25,857 nucleotides of DNA, from positions 1 to 25,857 of IMG/VR virus record IMGVR_UViG_3300009163_000160; one strand, given 5' to 3'. The notes under the pieces are model-generated. The model was not told the origin of the DNA, did not search any database, and saw only the letters and a program-made list of their open reading frames with translations. Position 1 is the first letter of the stretch; every line of letters begins with the position of its first letter. Below, piece by piece: positions 1-8,212 of the stretch. Origin of the DNA: a virus. Position numbers and translations under genes: made by a program.

Positions 1-1
1 A

Positions 2-451
2 ACAAATATAATCACATCTGGATCTAATAAAAATCAAAAGTTAGATATTGTCTACAGAACAACTATATTGGCAGAAGTATCTACAAACACATTACCAACT
101 CTTCCAACAACAGATGACATATACAACACACAGGGAGTAAATTCAACAAATCCCAGTGTAACCTCAAGTACAACAAATGGTGTTTTTATTGGTGGTGTAG
201 GGGATATTGGTGCAGGTGGAGCGGCATCTTTTTATATTGCAAGTGAATTAAAAAATGTAGCATATGCTAAAGCAAATTCATTGGTTGGAGTCACACTGGC
301 AAATAATGTAACTATTACGGCAGTATACCAACAACCAGAATTTATTCAATATACTGGTAAAGTTCTGTCAGTTAAGAAACTAAATACAGATCTGCCAATA
401 AGTGATGTGGATTCTGTAATTATTCGTATAAATATGATAAAGGGAATGTAA
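2..451 (+). CDS. C-terminal fragment of baseplate protein, possibly gp8-like
   Basis: The reading frame is open from the window edge to the TAA at 449-451, so this is the last 149 residues of a gene that begins outside. A TTG at 68 could be taken as a start, but the frame continues upstream without a stop and there is no ribosome-binding site, so a partial gene is preferred. The fragment is Ser/Thr/Asn-rich with beta-type sequence and no membrane segment. Its end (TGKVLSVKKLNTDLPI followed by DSVIIRINMI) has a layout like the C-terminus of T4 baseplate wedge gp8 (a 'SGEMIYMENRPPI' turn followed by a final strand). The place, just before tail-fibre genes and well before gp13, also fits gp8. 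That identification is inference from weak similarity; it could be another baseplate or fibre protein. The last codons overlap a late promoter for the next gene. Confidence 0.4.
   Translation, partial: TNIITSGSNKNQKLDIVYRTTILAEVSTNTLPTLPTTDDIYNTQGVNSTNPSVTSSTTNGVFIGGVGDIGAGGAASFYIASELKNVAYAKANSLVGVTLANNVTITAVYQQPEFIQYTGKVLSVKKLNTDLPISDVDSVIIRINMIKGM
427..434 (+). promoter_or_regulatory. T4-type late promoter TATAAATA
   Basis: An exact match to the T4 late consensus TATAAATA, lying inside the last codons of the upstream gene and 18 bases before the ATG at 453. With the usual spacing, transcription would start near 440, just ahead of the AAGGGA ribosome-binding site. The octamer could occur by chance in AT-rich coding DNA, but its geometry matches the other late promoters in the window. 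Confidence 0.65.
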
Positions 452-452
452 C

Positions 453-1187
453 ATGCCACAAAGTCCTCTAGGTTCAGATTTACCCCTAAGCGGGTCACCA
501 TACCACAGTAGAGTATCTTCACACTATGGAAGTGAAGATAAGAATTACTATATGGTTGCATTTACCCCTGGATACGCTTTACAAGCATCAGAACTTAATG
601 AATTTCAAGAATTATTCTTTTTGAATCAAAGTCTAATGCAAAGAATGAATAGTAATTGGTCAGCAACTGCTTACAGTACTCCATTTTGGGAAGGGTTGAT
701 TCCACTACAATCAAATGGATGTACAGCATCTACTCCAATTATCGCTGCCGATATAGGCACTAATTTTAATCAGGCAAGCACAAGTGTAACTTTTAATGCT
801 GGTTGGTATCTTTGGACGGAATATTCAAGCAAATTGAGTTTTTGGATATATTTAAGTAGTACATTACGAAGAACAGTACAAACTACTGCTGTGGGTGGAG
901 TAGGCACATTTTATATTGGTCTTGATGGATCAACCAATCAAATAAATTGCTGTCCATCAGCAGAATGTTCAGATACTCAAGATCCAACACTTAGAGACAA
1001 TTCTAGAGATGGAAGCACCAGTAATTCTTACTTTACTTGTGGTGCTGCAAGATTGGGAATAACTTTTGGATCAACTCCAGAAATACGAAATGCGATTGCT
1101 TCTAATTTTTATCCAATATTTAAATTTAGCATAAATGGTGCTACGGCAACAGTCAAATTCATGGACGATCAACAAGTTTCAACCTAA
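453..1187 (+). CDS. Virion protein with DUF4815-like N-terminus
   Basis: A 244-residue protein starting one base after the previous stop, with AAGGGA as ribosome-binding site and a late promoter at 427. Residues about 30-65 read YYMVAFTPGYALQASELNEF, then FQELFFLNQSL. This resembles the 'F.PG..LQARELN..Q' segment at the start of phage tail/baseplate proteins of the DUF4815 type, which precedes a trimeric fibre or baseplate-attached body. The remainder is beta-rich and Ser/Thr-rich. It contains an isolated CC pair and further Cys in the 'INCCPSAEC' segment (about residues 168-176). There is no signal peptide or membrane helix. Position directly before fibre-type genes suggests a baseplate-to-fibre connector. 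Family membership is from motif memory only, and the exact role is unknown. Confidence 0.5.
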   Translation: MPQSPLGSDLPLSGSPYHSRVSSHYGSEDKNYYMVAFTPGYALQASELNEFQELFFLNQSLMQRMNSNWSATAYSTPFWEGLIPLQSNGCTASTPIIAADIGTNFNQASTSVTFNAGWYLWTEYSSKLSFWIYLSSTLRRTVQTTAVGGVGTFYIGLDGSTNQINCCPSAECSDTQDPTLRDNSRDGSTSNSYFTCGAARLGITFGSTPEIRNAIASNFYPIFKFSINGATATVKFMDDQQVST

Positions 1188-1202
1188 GCGGATTAACTAC
1201 AA

Positions 1203-3593
1203 ATGGCATTTAATACTAGTATTTCAAATTTAACGGGAACTTCTACCTTTTACGATTGGTATCAAAAAGAAAATAATGAAATTATTTCAAAATTAAATCT
1301 CGCCCAAATTTCAAGTATTACTGGTGGAGATGGTATTCTTGTTGGGTTAAGCGCATCTAGTGGTCTTGCTACTCTTTCCATTGGTGGAACATCTGGAAAT
1401 ATAGCAGCAGGATTAACTTTTAGTGGTTCAATTTCTTTCTTAGGTGAAACAGTATTTCCAAATATTTCCTATAAGATTACAGGAGTTACTACGGGAACTT
1501 CTGGATATACTTTTGGTAGTGTAGTTAGAATTACATCAACTGGTTATACTCTCGCACAGGCAAATGGTGCGGACAGTGCTGAAGTTATAGGTGTGATTTC
1601 TTCAATGAAGTCTTCATATTCTGTGGTTTCTCTTTCTGGTAAGATAGATGGAAACTTTACCACGGTTGCTGGTGGAACTCTATCCCCAGGTTGTGTATAT
1701 TTCTTGGATGGTCAAACTGCTGGATTCTTGACAACCACAGAACCAAATACAATTGGATATGTTTCAAAACCAGTCATGATTGGTATCGGCGAAACAGCAG
1801 GAATGATTGTTCAGTATCGTGGAAACTTTTTAAATTCAACATCTTCTGGATCTGGTCTTTCTGGTTCAAATATCATTTATGTTGCATTTCCAAAAAGTCC
1901 AGATCCAAGACTTCTTGGATTTACATTAGGTACTTTCCTCTCATATGCTCCACATGTCGCAGGAGCATCTGCATCTGTAAATGGTGCAACATTCTTTAAC
2001 CAAGTATTAGCAGATACTGGCAGAACTGCATTAAATAAAGGTTGGTTTATTAGCGGAAGTAAGAACTTTATCAGTAGATTATATACTCCAGGAGCCCCAT
2101 TCTATAATTTACCATGGGAAGATGATTTTGTTGTTGGAATGATTCAGGGTATGGTAACAACTGGTAGTGCATTCGTTTATGAAATTGTAACTAAAGGATA
2201 TTCAACTGTAATTCCTCTTGGAGTTAGTTCACGCAATCCAAACGATGGTGTATATTATCTTGCTGGAACCACATATACAGTTGCTGCTCTAGGCGTTACT
2301 GGACAACTAACATTAGGTGCTACATCTAGTAATTCTGCATATCAACCAGTTTATCAACTTGGTCGTAACTTTACATCTTCAACACGACCTTCAAATTTCT
2401 TTGTAGATATTCGTCCACTGATGAATAGTCCAATTACAAGTTCATATAGATCCACTGCGGTTCCAGAAACTCTTACCAATGGATCAAATACGACATACAA
2501 TGGAGATTTCTCTATATGGCAAAGAGATGCTGGAAATAAATCTGGAGTATATACGACATATGGTGATGTTTACTTTGCCGATGGATGGATTCGTAGACAA
2601 TCTGGATTTGTATCAACTACTACAAGTTCACAAAATTTACAAAAACAAACATTTGCCAAGACAGATACAAGTGTTGAAGGAACTCCGACAAATTATATTG
2701 ATATTAAATGCTTAGAAAGTCTTGCAAGCACATTAAGCACAACAACATCAAATCCTGTATATTCTATTGGTCATGTTGTTGATGGAATCAATACTTTTAG
2801 TAATACTGCAATAACGGTAAGTTTCTATGCCAAGACAGCAGTATTTGATAACAACTACAAAGTAAATGTGTATTTTGCACGATATGGAAATGGTGCTCTT
2901 GTTGAGAAGAATATCATTGGACAGATAACTCCACAATCAAATTGGACTAAGCATACACTCAATTATAATGTTCCAGCATATACAGATGTGACAAGTTATT
3001 CAAATGATTATGTTGAAATTGGTTTGGATTTGAATCCATTGATTCGCACTGCGTTTACCAGTTTAGTCGCATCTAGCACAAATGTAACTATTAGTGTTGC
3101 TTCAATGTGTGTATATCCAGGAACATTTACTGCTCCTCCACATATGTTCATGACAACTACAGAGAAATTAAAAGTAGCACAGAAATATTACTACACAACA
3201 TATTCTGATTCACAGACTGTTGGATCTCAAACAATGTCAAGTCCAAGTGAACCCGAATTGAATACTTATAGTTTTACAGTACTCCCAAATGCTCAATTTT
3301 CTATATTTAAGTTACCAACTAAAATGAGAGCAAATCCAACTGTAACTGTATATTCACCATCTAGCGGGACAGCGAATGAAATGTTTAATTATACTTTTGG
3401 AAATGACTTAAGAAATGCTGCGGGGTCAAGAGGGTACAATGGATCAGTTCGTACAGCACCTCTGGGAACACAAACAACATCCACATCATCCGATAATCCC
3501 GCAACAAATGTTAGATTGAATGTAAATTCTGGTGCGGTGTTTTACGATGTAGTCAATTGTAATTTAGTAGTAGATTCAAGTTATCCAATTTAA
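1203..3593 (+). CDS. Tail fibre protein with NGDFSIWQR carbohydrate-binding-like domain
   Basis: A 796-residue structural protein. The N-terminus (FYDWYQKENNEIISKLN, about residues 17-33) is of the type that anchors fibres in marine T4-like phages. Residues about 100-210 form a beta-rich module (G-x-VVR-x-T-x-GYTLAQANGADSAEVIGV, then VYFLDGQTAGFL, then KPVMIG and IVQYRGNF) that recurs in the next gene. From about residue 427, TYNGDFSIWQR opens a domain common at the end of phage tail fibres, inferred to have a galactose-binding or CBM-like jelly-roll fold. It continues through 'FADGWIRR', 'VSFYAKT' and 'LKVAQKYYYTTY'. The C-terminal 130 residues (RANPTVTVYSPSSGTAN) are the usual closing segment of such fibres. 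Probable role: host-surface recognition. The sugar target cannot be told. Confidence 0.75.
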   Translation: MAFNTSISNLTGTSTFYDWYQKENNEIISKLNLAQISSITGGDGILVGLSASSGLATLSIGGTSGNIAAGLTFSGSISFLGETVFPNISYKITGVTTGTSGYTFGSVVRITSTGYTLAQANGADSAEVIGVISSMKSSYSVVSLSGKIDGNFTTVAGGTLSPGCVYFLDGQTAGFLTTTEPNTIGYVSKPVMIGIGETAGMIVQYRGNFLNSTSSGSGLSGSNIIYVAFPKSPDPRLLGFTLGTFLSYAPHVAGASASVNGATFFNQVLADTGRTALNKGWFISGSKNFISRLYTPGAPFYNLPWEDDFVVGMIQGMVTTGSAFVYEIVTKGYSTVIPLGVSSRNPNDGVYYLAGTTYTVAALGVTGQLTLGATSSNSAYQPVYQLGRNFTSSTRPSNFFVDIRPLMNSPITSSYRSTAVPETLTNGSNTTYNGDFSIWQRDAGNKSGVYTTYGDVYFADGWIRRQSGFVSTTTSSQNLQKQTFAKTDTSVEGTPTNYIDIKCLESLASTLSTTTSNPVYSIGHVVDGINTFSNTAITVSFYAKTAVFDNNYKVNVYFARYGNGALVEKNIIGQITPQSNWTKHTLNYNVPAYTDVTSYSNDYVEIGLDLNPLIRTAFTSLVASSTNVTISVASMCVYPGTFTAPPHMFMTTTEKLKVAQKYYYTTYSDSQTVGSQTMSSPSEPELNTYSFTVLPNAQFSIFKLPTKMRANPTVTVYSPSSGTANEMFNYTFGNDLRNAAGSRGYNGSVRTAPLGTQTTSTSSDNPATNVRLNVNSGAVFYDVVNCNLVVDSSYPI

Positions 3594-3604
3594 TGGAGAA
3601 ATAA

Positions 3605-4729
3605 ATGGCAAGTTGTAGCAACAGTTCAAATATCCAATCGTCATTGACTTCCCTAAGTGTTGTTCAGGGGGGATCGCGACTAGTTACTGACATCACACGA
3701 ATTTCTGGTCTTACAATTGGAAATGTGATTCGTTATGATGTTGCAACTACTGGGTTTACTGCTTCTAAGGCGAATGATGCTCCAAGTTCAGAAGTATTTG
3801 GTGTAATTGAATCTCAGAATGTTTCCACAAATACATTTAGTGTTGTCATATATGGTTCAATTAATCTTGGAGCATCTTATCTCGCAGATATGGGAAGCGG
3901 TGGGGGATCTGGTGGAAATGACATTTACTTCGTAAGTGGAATTACTGCTGGAACTCTTCAAAATCTTGCACCCACAAGTTTGAATCATATAATCAAACCA
4001 GTATATCAAGCAGCACCACATGGATCATTTTCTGGAATTGTAATGAATTATCTTGGATATAAGATAGGTGGAGATATAGAATCTGTTCTTGAAGATACAG
4101 AATTGGGAAATATTCTAATAGTTCTTGGCACAAATGAATTTACAGAAGGTTATGTTGATGCTTCAATTTCACACGAACTTGCAATAGCAGATTATGGCGA
4201 GTTTTATTCTAAATTTGGAACACAATACGGATATGTTGAAAAGATAGTTGTTAATGAAGCTATAGGTGGTACTATACAAGTTGGAATGAAAGCAAGACAA
4301 CCATCATCTGGATATGTGGGAACTATTGTAAGAACAGATAGTGCAAATGCAACTTTATATCTTTATAAATCACCAACTTCAAGTCTAGCAAGCACTTCTA
4401 AAAATTTGATTGTTGATACAAGCAGTAATACAACTCAGACATTCACTATCGTTTCTACAGAGATATATGCTGTACAATCGCCAGTGATTACTTTATCACA
4501 ACCGTTGAATATTAGTGGTAAAGATGGAACAAATGTTGTAACCCAAAAGGTAAATACTGCAATAAAGGTAAAACCCCAGGGAATAAAAGTAAATGTTCCA
4601 AGGTCAGTGACAGTCACATCTTTAACGGCATCTAATATTGCTCTTGGCATTACATGGGCAGATGTTGGAACTACATTAACAAGTTATGATACAAGATTAA
4701 GAGCACTTGAGGCAATAGTTAAACCATAA
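3605..4729 (+). CDS. Tail structural protein sharing a module with the preceding fibre
   Basis: A 374-residue protein with GGAGA at 3595-3599 as ribosome-binding site. Residues about 35-155 repeat the beta-rich module of the upstream fibre: GNVIRYDVATTGFTASKAND, SSEVFGVIES, then NDIYFVSGITAGTL, IIKPVY and GIVMNYLGY. The two genes therefore share a common building block, interrupted here by a GSGGGSGG linker. The middle is beta-rich (VGMKARQPSSGYVGTIVR). The last 16 residues (TSYDTRLRALEAIVKP) look like a short coiled-coil end of the kind that trimerises or docks fibre proteins. Its TAA shares a base with the ATG of the next gene (TAATG at 4727-4731), implying coupled translation and perhaps a shared structure, for example as connector or chaperone for the large collagen-bearing adhesin. 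No enzymatic motif is visible. Confidence 0.55.
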   Translation: MASCSNSSNIQSSLTSLSVVQGGSRLVTDITRISGLTIGNVIRYDVATTGFTASKANDAPSSEVFGVIESQNVSTNTFSVVIYGSINLGASYLADMGSGGGSGGNDIYFVSGITAGTLQNLAPTSLNHIIKPVYQAAPHGSFSGIVMNYLGYKIGGDIESVLEDTELGNILIVLGTNEFTEGYVDASISHELAIADYGEFYSKFGTQYGYVEKIVVNEAIGGTIQVGMKARQPSSGYVGTIVRTDSANATLYLYKSPTSSLASTSKNLIVDTSSNTTQTFTIVSTEIYAVQSPVITLSQPLNISGKDGTNVVTQKVNTAIKVKPQGIKVNVPRSVTVTSLTASNIALGITWADVGTTLTSYDTRLRALEAIVKP

Positions 4730-7700
4730 TGTTTTACGGAAGCAGTCCATATCTTCAACGAAAACTTCTAGGAATTCTTGGAGCAACTGGTGCTACTGGA
4801 GCAACTGGTGCTACTGGCGCAACTGGTGCTACTGGTTCTCAAGGATCAATTGGAAATACTGGTCCTGGTTTAACAGGAATGACTTATTCAAACGGAGCAA
4901 TAATCCACACATATACTGATGGATCAAGCATTAGTGTTGAATCTCCAAATGGAATACAAGGATCTGATGGTGATTATTATATCTTTGCTGATGGTGAGAA
5001 TATTGTAGCAGGAACTCCAGGAATATTTTCTGGATTATCTTTGAATACATCTCTACCTCAAGATAGAGATGGTATCTTCACAATATCAAGATTGAATATT
5101 CGTGGAATAACAACAAGTTCACAAAATAGTAATCTTACATTAATTGGAATTAGTAGTTCTGTAGAATCCAGGATGATAAATGTTCAATATAATTTATCAG
5201 GTCTTCCATATCTTGGATTGTGTGGTGGATCGGAAGGACAACTGGTTGTATTTCAGAGTGGAACCAGATTTGTTGGATTGACTGGCACAAAGTATAATAT
5301 AGATGCAAAAACGGTTGACCTACAATCTCTAAATTATGGAGAAAGAGTTCAATTTGTAAGACCAATACTAAAAACATTATCCTCAACAACAGGAACAGAT
5401 CAAAGGTATTTCTACTGGCCAATAGATTGCCAAAATGCCAATACATTTGTTTTAAATTCGTTTCAAGATCAACTTATAGTTGGAACTAAAACAGTTGCTC
5501 AGGTAGTTTTAATTAAGAATCCACCAACTGCTAATATAGCAAAAGCAATCACTATAGTTGTACCATCAGGAATCACTGGTGGATTGGTAACTAAATTTGC
5601 TGTTGCCGATGATGTATCTGGATTTACACTAAACGATGCCGATTTCTCTGTATCTTGGCCATTGACATATCCTCCATGCTTCACTAGTGGAATAGATGTG
5701 ATAAATTCTGTACATTTTGATGGAATTTGGTATTCTAATTATGGACTATACAATTCAGGAACAAGTTCTGTTTCATGGAATACATCATATAGCGATTGCC
5801 CAGGATCATATAATATACCAGATCCAGACTATCCAGCCTATGATCCAGTTGGTCTTTGCTGTGTTGGTTGTAGTGGTGCATCCGCTTCATTTGTTGGCAC
5901 ACAATCATCTTGTCAATTGTTAATATCTCAAGGATTGGCACAATTCTTTGAAGGAAAAGATGGAACATATAGTGGATGCACATTCAATGATGCTCCTGTT
6001 GGAATTTGTTGTTATAAAAATGGAAATAATTCCACAATCAAACATCCAAATCTACTTAGATTGTGTGATTGTTTAAGACTGTCTAGAAATTCAAATGAAC
6101 AACCATGGTCATATTGGCAACAAATAGATAGTTGTTGCAAGAATATAAATTGTGTAGATTGTGATGCTGCGTTTAACGATACTGGTGCTTGCTGCAATGG
6201 TGTTGGTGGATGTGAAAACAATACATCTCGCGCTTCGTGTGCTGACAGTGGAAAATATTGGCAAGGAAAAGGAACAGTGTGTCAATATTTTCCACCTAAT
6301 CCACCAGATTTTCCTGCACCTATAGAGATCTGTAAAACAGGAACTGCTGGGTGTTGTGTGACAGGAACATGCTCAGATGTTTCTAGACAATCTTCTTGCT
6401 CTGGATTATATTATGGATGTGGTCATACATGCGGATCATTTGATTGCGTGGATAATCCACAAGTTATATGTCCTTCATGTCTTGATTCAAATCAAATATT
6501 CCAAGTTAAAAAATATAATTCTACTGGCAGTTTTATTGGATTTACTGAAGTCAAAATTGGTGATTTCTTTGCAGGTGGAATTGTTGCTGGTGTATTTAGT
6601 CCAAATGGAGCAACATGCTTAGGAAATAGATCTGCATTTGGTGGATTGTATGATGGATTACCTCTTGGTTCTTATACCGATGATGCGCTTAGAAATTCAA
6701 TCACTGGACCATTAGTATTTAATGAATTAAATTCTGGAACTGAAAAAACATCAAGCGCATATAGAAGTGTGTATGATCCAATGGGATATGGATTTACTTT
6801 GCCAGAAGCACATCAATCCAACTGCGATTCATGGTTAATGATTGTTTCTCCGTGGCCTGCTAGAATACGAGAAGATTGGGATATAACTACTCATCAATTC
6901 ACAGCAACACCATTTGTAGATTCTACTGTTTCACCAGATACAAGTATATTGCCAGCTGCAGACTTCGTACTAAATGAAATTGGCGAAAATCTAGTATACT
7001 CCAGAATAATTAATTTATTCACATGGAGTCATGGTGGAACATCACATTGCTTCACACTCGATGATAATTTAAATTCAATTTTTGATGGACAAGTATTATC
7101 TGAATCATGTGCATTCATTGGAACAGGGATTCGATCCGATGGTGCATATGGAACATTGCCTATACTAAAAAATGGAACTATGGGCAATACTTATTGGGGA
7201 AATGCTACAAGTTTTGATACATGTCCAGATGTAAATCTGTGTGTTGATTGTGAAGATTCCCCATTAGCAAGAACTAGTTTAGGAAGACCTTTCATATTTA
7301 CCAGAAATACTGGATGGTGGTCAAGAAATTGGGGTCTATACAATTCTTGTAGATTGTTCGGTTCTGATGTTGCTGAATATTATCTCAGATCTGGAAATGG
7401 TATTGGTGGGCCACAATTTGCCAATCTTAAAACAATATTTGGTGCTACAGGATATGCTGGATTTACAGCAAATTTCTTTCATACAGGAACACCTACAGCA
7501 AAGACAACTATTGCTGAAGGAACTAGCGTATATAACAGATATTATTATTCTTCAGAACAAATGAAATCTGAAGGATATCCACAAGTATCAAGATGGTATG
7601 TTCCCAGCATAGACGAACTTTCATTCTTAGCAAAACAATGCGTAGATATAAATCTTCAAGAAAAACTATACAATTATGGAATAACTTATGGAATTCCTAT

Positions 7701-8211
7701 TGGAAGTTCTTCCATAGGAGCAAATGGATATGTTTGGTCATCTACTGGAACATTTGATGAAGGTGTCACACGACAATACATTCAAGCAACTGGTGGATCG
7801 CCATGGCCAAATTCTGGAGAAAATGGATCAGAGGTAATATTACCATCCGATTCAAGATATGGGCAGATATTAACAAACCAATTTACCAAGGCGTGGGTAT
7901 TGAAATTTCCAGAACATGATATTGACACACAATTACCACCATCTCCAAATTCGTTTAAAGTTAAAAAAGCACACGACTTTGACGATAAATATGAATTGAG
8001 ATTGGTAAGACTTATTCGTTGTGATCAAAGATATTATGATAATAATTCACCTGAATTTTTAAGAAATAGAACATGGATGGTTCCCAGACTAACTGATGCT
8101 GCGGTATGCAATGGAACAAATCAAGAGATAGATGGAATCAATCCGCAGTACAGTTCTGCCAATTTTACTCTAGATCCACAGACATCCACTATATTCAGAA
8201 ACGCAACATAA
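4729..8211 (+). CDS. Giant tail adhesin: collagen repeat, Cys-rich modules, DUF1566/Lcl-like end
   Basis: A 1160-residue protein. After the start MFYGSSPYLQRKLLGIL come collagen-like Gly-X-Y triplets (GATGATG type, about residues 18-49), expected to form a triple helix. A beta-rich shaft follows (about 55-370). Residues about 375-581 are Cys-rich, with modules beginning GLCC, GICC, GACC and GCC. From about residue 600, GDFFAGGIVAGVFSP and later SWLMIVSP, RWYVPSIDELSFL (about 954) and YVWSSTGTF (about 1002) match the pattern of DUF1566/Lcl C-terminal domains ('GGIV', 'WRLPT.EEL', 'YWSST'), which I infer to be C-type-lectin-like. It ends 'LRLVRLIRC' plus a short tail. Role: trimeric receptor-binding fibre or spike (inference). 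It starts in TAATG overlap with its predecessor and is followed one base later by a paralogue. Confidence 0.75.
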   Translation: MFYGSSPYLQRKLLGILGATGATGATGATGATGATGSQGSIGNTGPGLTGMTYSNGAIIHTYTDGSSISVESPNGIQGSDGDYYIFADGENIVAGTPGIFSGLSLNTSLPQDRDGIFTISRLNIRGITTSSQNSNLTLIGISSSVESRMINVQYNLSGLPYLGLCGGSEGQLVVFQSGTRFVGLTGTKYNIDAKTVDLQSLNYGERVQFVRPILKTLSSTTGTDQRYFYWPIDCQNANTFVLNSFQDQLIVGTKTVAQVVLIKNPPTANIAKAITIVVPSGITGGLVTKFAVADDVSGFTLNDADFSVSWPLTYPPCFTSGIDVINSVHFDGIWYSNYGLYNSGTSSVSWNTSYSDCPGSYNIPDPDYPAYDPVGLCCVGCSGASASFVGTQSSCQLLISQGLAQFFEGKDGTYSGCTFNDAPVGICCYKNGNNSTIKHPNLLRLCDCLRLSRNSNEQPWSYWQQIDSCCKNINCVDCDAAFNDTGACCNGVGGCENNTSRASCADSGKYWQGKGTVCQYFPPNPPDFPAPIEICKTGTAGCCVTGTCSDVSRQSSCSGLYYGCGHTCGSFDCVDNPQVICPSCLDSNQIFQVKKYNSTGSFIGFTEVKIGDFFAGGIVAGVFSPNGATCLGNRSAFGGLYDGLPLGSYTDDALRNSITGPLVFNELNSGTEKTSSAYRSVYDPMGYGFTLPEAHQSNCDSWLMIVSPWPARIREDWDITTHQFTATPFVDSTVSPDTSILPAADFVLNEIGENLVYSRIINLFTWSHGGTSHCFTLDDNLNSIFDGQVLSESCAFIGTGIRSDGAYGTLPILKNGTMGNTYWGNATSFDTCPDVNLCVDCEDSPLARTSLGRPFIFTRNTGWWSRNWGLYNSCRLFGSDVAEYYLRSGNGIGGPQFANLKTIFGATGYAGFTANFFHTGTPTAKTTIAEGTSVYNRYYYSSEQMKSEGYPQVSRWYVPSIDELSFLAKQCVDINLQEKLYNYGITYGIPIGSSSIGANGYVWSSTGTFDEGVTRQYIQATGGSPWPNSGENGSEVILPSDSRYGQILTNQFTKAWVLKFPEHDIDTQLPPSPNSFKVKKAHDFDDKYELRLVRLIRCDQRYYDNNSPEFLRNRTWMVPRLTDAAVCNGTNQEIDGINPQYSSANFTLDPQTSTIFRNAT
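4780..4833 (+). repeat. Three 18-bp repeats encoding GATGAT collagen triplets
   Basis: Three tandem copies of an 18-bp unit (first unit GGAGCAACTGGTGCTACT; the third differs by GGC for GGA) encode Gly-Ala-Thr triplets. The near-identity of the DNA, not only the protein, suggests recent slippage or recombination, so the collagen length may vary between relatives. Confidence 0.9.
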
Positions 8212-8212
8212 T

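Noticed and set aside
68-451. Complete gene starting at TTG 68
   Set aside because: The frame is open to the window edge and no ribosome-binding site precedes the TTG; a truncated longer gene is simpler.
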